From: a virus
Strand: one strand, 5' to 3'
Virus record (IMG/VR): IMGVR_UViG_3300043420_002024
Coordinates: 1 to 52,865 of that record
Length of the DNA stretch: 52,865 nucleotides
Within the stretch, counting starts at the first letter, position 1; every line of letters starts with the position of its first letter. The position numbers were made by a program, and so were the translations under genes. The notes below the pieces were generated by a model. The model was not told the DNA's origin, searched no databases, and saw only the letters and a program-made list of their open reading frames with translations. This document shows, one piece after another, positions 41,110 to 49,400 of this stretch.

Positions 41110-41881
41110 TAATTTATCTGACATAGAAAAATACAATATCTTAAATCAATATTATGTAAAAGAAAATAAGAGTTTCCAAGATATTGCAAAAATGTTTAAT
41201 ACCTATCCAAATAGAGTGCGTAGAGACGCTATTAAGCATAATATTAAAATTAGAAATAAAAGTGAAGCTCAAAAAAATGCCTTAAAGACAGGAAAGCATA
41301 AGCACCCAACAAAAGGTACTATAAGAAGCGAAAACACAAAGGGGAAAATAGGCTCCTCTGTAATGAACTCTTGGGAGAATTTAAGCAAGTCGGAACTAAA
41401 AAGAAGAAAAGAAATAGCTAAATCTAATTGGGAAAAATTATCCGAAGACGAAAAACAACAAAGGCTACAAAAAGCAAACGAAGCTGTTCGGGCCACCAGT
41501 AAATTAGGATCAAAACTAGAAAGATTTCTACTAGAAAATTTGATTGCCAATAATATAAAAGTAGAGCCTCACAAGGAACAAATCCTGAGTAATACCAAAC
41601 TTCACATAGACTTGTTCTTACCAAAACATAATATAGCTATAGAGGTAGACGGACCTTCTCATTTTTCTCCAGTTTGGGGAGAAGAAGCATTGAAGAGAAA
41701 TCAAAACTACGATCACAATAAAACAGGGCTATTAACAGGAAAAGGGATTAACCTTATAAGGATTAAGCAAAAAAGGGACTTTTCTAAGTCTAGAGCAAAA
41801 GTCATTTTTGGACGGCTTATGGAAGCTATAGCAGATATTAGGAATCAAGGAATAAACTATATTCAAATAGGAGATGAATAA
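41096..41881 (+). CDS. HTH plus VSR-like nuclease, candidate homing endonuclease
   Basis: 261 residues. Residues about 8-50 form a helix-turn-helix (SFQDIAKMFNTYPNRVRRD). Residues 70-120 are basic and repetitive with GTIRSENTKGKIGSS and two E/S-K-W helices, reminiscent of the NUMOD3 motifs of homing nucleases. The C-terminus has a VSR/EDxHD-type core: Glu142, Asp172 in HIDLFLP, Glu183-Val-Asp185-Gly and His189. The domain order matches free-standing homing endonucleases, which cut a phage lacking the gene. A repair nuclease is an alternative. Confidence 0.7.
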   Translation: MNNYNNLSDIEKYNILNQYYVKENKSFQDIAKMFNTYPNRVRRDAIKHNIKIRNKSEAQKNALKTGKHKHPTKGTIRSENTKGKIGSSVMNSWENLSKSELKRRKEIAKSNWEKLSEDEKQQRLQKANEAVRATSKLGSKLERFLLENLIANNIKVEPHKEQILSNTKLHIDLFLPKHNIAIEVDGPSHFSPVWGEEALKRNQNYDHNKTGLLTGKGINLIRIKQKRDFSKSRAKVIFGRLMEAIADIRNQGINYIQIGDE

Positions 41882-42610
41882 ATGCCACCAAAAGCAAAGA
41901 AAAAAGAAGAAACTACAGAAAACGAAGAAAACATTTTAATTCCTACTATCCATGACATTGGATGGACAGATTATGTTTTAAGCTTTTTGGAAGAAGAAGA
42001 AAAAATTATGGGTAATCCAACAACAGATGGTTTGCGTAGAATTTTTGAAAAAGTTATGGGTTGCGAGATCACCCATGCCGATACTAATGTTATACAGGCT
42101 CCTGCTAGAGAAAACGAAATGAGAGCAACTGTAACACACACGATTACCTATATTTTAAACAGAGAGCATCATGAAGGCTCCAAGACAGCATTTTTAAATA
42201 GCAGGTCTGTAACTGGCGCTGCTGATGTTTATTGGGGTAACTGCGATAAGATTTTCCGAAATCATCCTGTTGCTGTTGCGGAGACTAGGGCCGAGGGTCG
42301 TGCCCTGCGCAGGGCTCTACGTTTGCGTAAAGTGGTAGCAGCAGAGGAAATGGCTTCGGATATTGAGGACCATCCAGATGCTGGAAATATAGACAAGATA
42401 ACAAACAATCAAATTAATTTTATTGATGTTTTATCTAAAAGACTAAATGTAAATGTGCTAAAAATGCTTGAAAAACTTGACATAAAAGAAGAAAACGTTT
42501 ATAATATTACATACGATAATGCCGTTAAGATAGCATCTTCGTTGGCTAGTTACCAACAAAAAGATTCTGTGTCAGATGATATCTTAGGTTATGATTCTAA
42601 CTGGAAATAG
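41882..42610 (+). CDS. Candidate Rad52/Erf-like single-strand annealing protein
   Basis: 242 residues. A charged N-terminus is followed by DYVLSFLEEEEKIMGNPTTDGLR and then VAVAETRAEGRALRRALRL. The latter recalls the helix that ends the Rad52/Erf-type core (AxAET+AxGRALRxAL) in annealing proteins. Annealing of complementary strands would complement the RecA-like protein. The assignment rests on that helix only. A G+C-rich patch at 42283-42335 with a 14-base palindrome (42302-42315) stands out from the surrounding DNA. It has a GGAG site. Confidence 0.5.
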   Translation: MPPKAKKKEETTENEENILIPTIHDIGWTDYVLSFLEEEEKIMGNPTTDGLRRIFEKVMGCEITHADTNVIQAPARENEMRATVTHTITYILNREHHEGSKTAFLNSRSVTGAADVYWGNCDKIFRNHPVAVAETRAEGRALRRALRLRKVVAAEEMASDIEDHPDAGNIDKITNNQINFIDVLSKRLNVNVLKMLEKLDIKEENVYNITYDNAVKIASSLASYQQKDSVSDDILGYDSNWK

Positions 42611-42617
42611 GTGAAAG

Positions 42618-42950
42618 ATGAAACTAAATTATAGAGTTAACGATAAACTAGAATTTGAGCTAGAAGGCGCTGGGCAAAAAGAAATATTTAAAGAATTATC
42701 AACAATACAAGAGATATTTGGAGAAGAGTCTTGCGGGTTGTGTAACAAAAACAATATTAGATATATAGTTAGAAATGTTGAAGGCAATGATTTCTATGAA
42801 CTGAGGTGTTCAGACTGTGGTGCAGTACTGGCTTTTGGTCAACATAAAAAAGGCGGTACTCTCTTTCCAAAAAGGAAAGATGAAGCCAATGACTACTTAC
42901 CCAATAGAGGGTGGCACAAATGGCAGAAAGACAACTCTAAAAAGTCTTAG
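42618..42950 (+). CDS. Zinc-ribbon phage protein
   Basis: 110 residues. Cys39-x2-Cys42 and Cys64-x2-Cys67 form a zinc ribbon (SCGLCNKNNIRYIV ... LRCSDCGAVLAFGQHK), followed by GTLFPKRK and a final GWHKW. Similar small proteins occur in many phages next to annealing or recombination genes. The function is unknown. Its TAG at 42948-42950 overlaps the stop of the convergent minus-strand gene. Confidence 0.72.
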   Translation: MKLNYRVNDKLEFELEGAGQKEIFKELSTIQEIFGEESCGLCNKNNIRYIVRNVEGNDFYELRCSDCGAVLAFGQHKKGGTLFPKRKDEANDYLPNRGWHKWQKDNSKKS

Positions 42951-43432
42951 TCCTTTATAGCACCCCATTTACCAGTTGGGCAAACTTGATTTTTTTGGGC
43001 TAACTTGTTTTTATAATTAGCATCTCTAACAACTACACAACCGCACAATAAACAAGAATCATTTTCATAATATTCGCAGGTGCTACATATTTTTAATCTT
43101 TGATTGATTTGTTCTTGCGAGCAAATATTATTTGTTTCTACAGCTTGTTTGATTTGCTCAACATCTTTAAGAAATTTATCGGCGCTACCATATTTTTCTA
43201 AAACATGTTGTAGTATATTTTCTTCAAAATTATCAGATGTTAATCCTGAAACAACCTTATCTCTATTAGGATCAATAGTTTGATTAATAGCATCCCTTTT
43301 TGCAAAACAGATAACTTTAGAATTTTCTGGATTTTCTAAAAGTAGCTGAATATCGCAATACTTACATTTGTATATATCTCTTTTATTGAATTGAGCGCCT
43401 GTTTTTTCAAATTCACAATATAAATTTTCCAT
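42947..43432 (-). CDS. Zinc-binding phage protein
   Basis: 161 residues. The N-terminus has Cys6 and Cys23-x2-Cys26 (KCKYC). The C-terminus has the pattern ICSTCEYYENDSCLLCGCVV, then a Lys-rich stretch and CPTGKW. This Cys-rich module recurs in small proteins near phage tail or structural genes; the role is unknown. It lies 13 bases after the giant gene and is probably the last gene of the minus-strand transcript. It ends face to face with the plus-strand gene at 42950. Confidence 0.72.
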   Translation of the reverse strand: MENLYCEFEKTGAQFNKRDIYKCKYCDIQLLLENPENSKVICFAKRDAINQTIDPNRDKVVSGLTSDNFEENILQHVLEKYGSADKFLKDVEQIKQAVETNNICSQEQINQRLKICSTCEYYENDSCLLCGCVVVRDANYKNKLAQKNQVCPTGKWGAIKD

Positions 43433-43445
43433 TATTTTTGTAACC

Positions 43446-46400
43446 CTAACCTTTTAAATATGTTTTTCCATACAGATCAATTTTACAACAATATTCATCT
43501 GGAGAACATGATCTTACTTTATCATAACATACTGGAGCTGATGAGCAAGTGTCTTCTGGATTATTTCCAATTTTTTCTACGACGTTAGTAAATTTTCCAG
43601 AAAACATTCCGTTTCGACAATTATTTCTAGGCAAACCAGCGCTATAGTATGTTCTACAAACAGAACTGCTAATATTGTCTGGTCCTAATTCATCTATAAT
43701 TTTATCTTCAAGAGATACCGGATGCTTATATTGATATGTCATATAAGCAACTAATACGCTTATACTAGCTTCTTGTGTTATAAGTTCATAATCAAAACCA
43801 CACTGATCATCCCTTAGTGTCGCTTTCAGCTTAAAAGCAGTAGCAGGCCAGGAAAAAGAACCAAAATTTAAAGAGCAAGAACCTGGGATAACACCTTCAA
43901 TTAAATCTTTGGCAACATAACCATAATTATTTGTACAATAATATTGACTAGCGTATCGTTCTTCTATTTGCTGTTTCCATAGGTCTATATAAGCTTCTGC
44001 TGATTGACCATTAGTTGTCCATGATGGAAAATTAACGACAAACCCACCATTTGCTACTATCTTCGTTTCACATAAGCCCCCTAGCTCACCATTGTCAGAA
44101 CCAAGTAAAGGATGGCCAACAGCGATGTGCCACAATGTTTCAGCTGCTCCAAAACCAACATAAGGAGGCCATGTACCACACTCTCTTTCTCCGTAGAAAC
44201 CAAGATTTCCCAACCCCATATCATTGCCTTCTGTTACATTAAGATAATCACTACCTTTTATAATTAAGCAGTCAAAACCGGCCGTCATATTCGAATTTAG
44301 CGAACCTCCAGTCAAAAGAGTGCCTAAAATACAAATATTATTATCTATTTGGAATTGCCATTCAGGATTGCTTACCACCTCTACATTACCTAAAGAAGTA
44401 GAACACTGTTGACAATTTGTGGTTATTGTTTCGTTTATACCGTATGTATTATTCGGTAATTCAACCTTAATATAAGGACATCCTCTAGTAGTAATTTTAT
44501 CGCAACCATATCCGTTATACTTAACTACATCTTCACTACCTTCTCCATCAGCTGAATTATTTTGTATTGTGAGTATCTTTCTAATTCCTAGATTTAATTG
44601 CACTTCATTATTGTCATAAGAAAATGTAGCTATCACTCTATTACAACCAATAGTGTCTGTGTTATCAATTGGATAATTATTAGTGGTTTCTACTATTTCA
44701 TATACTGTTCCTGGGCTTACACAAGAGGAATACCAATAAGATTCTACGCAAGTAAAATATTCAACCCAACCACCATACGCTAAACATGTTGTTGGAGGAT
44801 CTGCATCGTTGCCTCGCAAACCATAACAACAATTTCCAGGATAATAATCACCCTCATTTAAACCAAGATCAAAACAATCATCATATATACCACCAGGATT
44901 GCTATCTACGCCACCTTCATAATCTCCTTCCACGCTTCCCATAGGACGGTTGCAACATTTAACATAATATGACCAAGCCTCTAAGTCTACTCCTCCCTCT
45001 CGTTTGTTTTCTACACAAGTATATTCCGGAATACTAGTTGTGTAACTAGCGACATTGTACAAGCTATTTGTAACAAGCCCCTTCATAATCATATCATAAT
45101 GACAATTTTTGATTCTATAACTCAATTTTTTAACTAATATAGTTTTTGGTTCCGAATCTCCATCTGTTGTGTTCTCTCCGCAACAATTAGACTCAACAGA
45201 ACATGGATATGCTTGATATCTTCCGCATTCTAACGGAGCACTGCTGTCCCCGCCACCCCTAAAAATAATCGCAGATGCTGCGTATCTTGTTAAAAAGCTA
45301 TCCAAATTACTAGCCAAAGCAGAATCAGCAGTTTCTATGCTAAATGCTGAACAAGGAACATTATTAGATACAGATATTGGCACAGCATAAATAGAATTGT
45401 CCAACGTTATAACGGCATCAAATCCTCTCCATGAAGCTTGACAATCAGAAGCATAATCTGATGTAAATGTGACTACCTCTCCGCTAGGCATAGCTTCTAC
45501 AATACTACAATTTTCTCTGTAAATATCGTCGGCGTCTGCCAAAGGATGCTTATAGCCACAGTGAGTAGAAATACCAAATCCCATTGGGGTTCTACATGTA
45601 TCAACAACTCTTTCTGTTGTATTCTCGTCAACAACAGAAGTAACGTCGCTACCAGCTTCTCTAATATAGAGACTTTTGCTTTCGGCAAATTTTTCTTTAA
45701 TTAATCCTTTAACGCCCATCTCAGGACACTCTGCTATAATAGCTTCCGCTGTTTCTTTAATGTTAATAGTATAAACGCGTTTATTAAAAGTAATTTTAAA
45801 AGAATCGCCTATATTACCAGGACCTATAATATTAAAAGCTCCATCCACTTTTATATTTTTTAAGTTAGCCAATTTATCATAATCATAAGGAATATAATCA
45901 TAAACACTAGCAATATTATTTTTTGTGTTATTTAGTAATTCGTTTAAAATATTTGAATATGAAATATTATTAGAATTATGTTTGGATATGTTATTTAGGT
46001 TAAGCTTTTGTTTAGACCCATGAATCGCTCTAAACATAATTTCATTTGCCCATATATCAATATCTTTAGGGGCTATAATGTTTTCAGAAATTTCATATTG
46101 ATACAAATCATCCCATACAGATAAGCTTCTCTGTAATCGAGGATAGCTAGATCCGTTAATACAATCAGAACTGCCATTTAAAGAGTGTTCAGGAAACATA
46201 ACGCTGTAATTTTCAAATTCAGATCTAACTATATAAGGTATGGCGCCACTTAAGCTCAAAGGACAATATAATCCAGCATCAATTGATATTGCATATTCTA
46301 AATTTTCAGTATCTAAATCTGTTAATGACTTATATTTGTAAAGATACGTTCCAAATATAGATGAGATTTCGGTGTTTCCAATAGGATTCATAGAACATTG

Positions 46401-49400
46401 ATTCTGAACCGGCGTTTCGCCACACTTCCTTTCTTCGTCAATATCACAATATATAGGATATGACACATAAGGTTCTCCTCTCGCTATTATTCTTTGGAAT
46501 CTTGACCAATCAAAAGGAGAGTTTGTCATATTTGTTAATGGCATAGTAACATTTGCTGTAACTAAATTTGTACACACAGAACTATCGAAATCTTCATCCG
46601 TTAAAGAAGACTTGGAACCAATACCTAATAAAACATTATATGGTTCTGTTAAGACTAATGACCTGGAATAAAAATCTCCAACAATAGAAACTGGTTTTAG
46701 TCTAAAATTGCTATCTAAATTAACAAAAAAATCAAAGTTATCAGAACTTGGTGTTTTGGGATTACTATATGACGGCCTATAAATGCCAGAAATACACATT
46801 GTGCCAATCTTTGGAGCATAATTCCTATCTGGATCTAAAGAAAAATTTGTTTCTGACAATAAATCGCTTGGGTTTTCTGAGTTATCATAGATATTTAAAT
46901 CTATAACCGGAGTGCTAGTCTTGTATAAATTATATTTACCTAAAGTTTTTTGTGCTTTCTTATCCAAGCTAAAAGGTTGATGCACATAATAAGATAATAA
47001 GGGAGTATCAAAAGATATGACCCTATTTTGCTCTTTGAAATATAACCGATATAAAAATTCATTAAAACATAGTCCGTTGTCTTCTTTAGAATCTGGAACT
47101 TGATAACTATAACTAAAATTATTAGCCATAATGTAGTTTAAAATATTGTCATATAAGAAAGGACCATAAGCTTGATTTAAAGCTAGTTGATAAACCGAAT
47201 TATTAAGTGTATCTGCTGTATTATTTTTATATACTAGATCAGCCCATTTATTACTATAGCTTTCCCTATTTTGTTGCATAAAAACTAATTCAAATAGGTT
47301 TAAGTTGATCAAATCGTTATTATTAATATTTGCGGCTGAAGTAGTAGGAAATATGGTAAAATTATGGTTTTTACTTTCTTCGTTATAAATATTGATATAG
47401 CCATTATCTGGAGGAGAGGAGTTTAATTCTAAAACAGTATAGATATTGTTGTATTTTTGTGGAATCAAATTATTTTCTGAAAAACTAGCATAAAGATCTC
47501 TGTTTACCTCTATACTTTTCGATTTAACTATATGTGTTTTTACAAAATAGGGCTTTCTGTTTGACACATGAGACTCGTAGTCTTTACTGCCCATACTGTC
47601 TATATTGCCATCAACAGAATATATTTGAACATCATCAGTCAATGAAAGCTTTGTGTCCGGAGCTGTAACGCCACTATATGTTATTGATTGATACAAAATT
47701 TTATCTTCATGAAAAATGTTAGGTTTTATACCGCCCTCTTCTTCAACAAACATATTGTCTGCATTAGATAAATTAGGCAACATAAAATACGCTCTAGATC
47801 CTTCTATGTATATTTTATTTGGGTCGTTTTTATCTTTTACATATCTATGGGTTGAATAAGGGTATGGTAGTTCTCCTCTATAAGCTGGTAAAACAGCCCA
47901 GTCTAAAACATTGCGAAAGTATTTAAGTTCCAAAGGAACTTTTGGTACGGCAGGAATAAGCGGTCCTATAGCGGGTTCTGTTGGTTGATAAGTCTCTCTA
48001 AAAAAAGTAGGCCAAGAATGATATTGTTTATTTTCTTGAGTGTTATAGTAACCAAAGGTTCTATCATCCTCATATTCATACCACCGATCATTTAATTTTA
48101 GATAAAGCCGTATTTTATTGTTATAGTCCAAAGAATTAACATACCTATTTAATTTGTTTATCTTGTCTAAAGTCAAAGAGCCTTTTAGGGTTAGGCCTTT
48201 TTCTGTTTGAGGATACTTTGTAGCATTGTTAAAAACTTTATACCCATAATCAAAATTAAACAAGCCATTATATTTATTGATCGATAAAGTGCTATCATAG
48301 CTTTTGTCTCCAATCAAACCTATATTTGGTTCAAAAAAAGTTTCTTGCAATTTACCTAAAGACTGAATAGGGGGAATTTTAAAAGCTAATACATTTTTAT
48401 TAGGCAGTCTTTTTATTGTTAATGTAATTGTTGAAGGACCTGTATTTTGGGAGAAATTAGCATTTGACGAGTTTGTTGAGCAGCTGAACATAGCGGGTGT
48501 ATATAGATACTGGTTGGGGTCTTCAAAAATACTAGATAATAATTGGTTGTATATATTTACTTCTACAGTATTAGAAAAGACATCAACAATAGTTTGTTCG
48601 TTAGGAAATATTTCTTTGTTATTAATAACTATTTTGTTTTGATTTCTAATATTGCCAGCAAAACCATAAGTGTCACTAAAAGAAACCCATATTGTAGCTC
48701 CATTAGGGTCTAATTTTGGAATTTTAAGCACCCATTTAGTAGCGACATAATTAGGCAAAGTCACAGTAAAAGTTTCAGCGCATCCATTCAACTCTAAAAC
48801 ATTGATTTCTTTGTTAGTTCTAGGCAAATTTGAACCTGGTTCTGGATGATTTGGTATTCTAAAATCACCCATTAAGTCTGTTACTTTTATGTCGCTGTAA
48901 CCTCCATAAGATTTTAAAGGAATAGATTTGGTAGATAAAAACGGAGTAAAAAGTTTTGGTGTTTCATAAACAACAGCACCATTCTCGTTTGTGTCGCATC
49001 TGTAACTAAAATTTTCTACTTTATTCAAAGACCAACAGCTACAAGCTTGATTCAGAGGTAGAGTTTTACAATTTAATCTGTCTGACTTTCTAAGAAATTC
49101 AGAAGATATCCCATAAACTTTTATTCCCATATCATAAGTTTTGAAAGATATTTCTGGATTATATTTTTGTTTAGAAGGCTTCCAGTCTGTAGCAAAAGCT
49201 ACTGTTCCAGTACCGGGATATCTAGTTAATAAGGTGCTGTCATAATAACAGCCTCCCTCTTCATGAAAAGCTACTAAATCTATTGATGGATTAGAAGCAA
49301 TAGCGTCATAATATCTAGTTAACCTAAATAGTCTATCTGGATTTAGAAAAAAAACATTTTCATTTCCTTCCGCATCTGTTTCTAAATCTAAATCAGAAAA

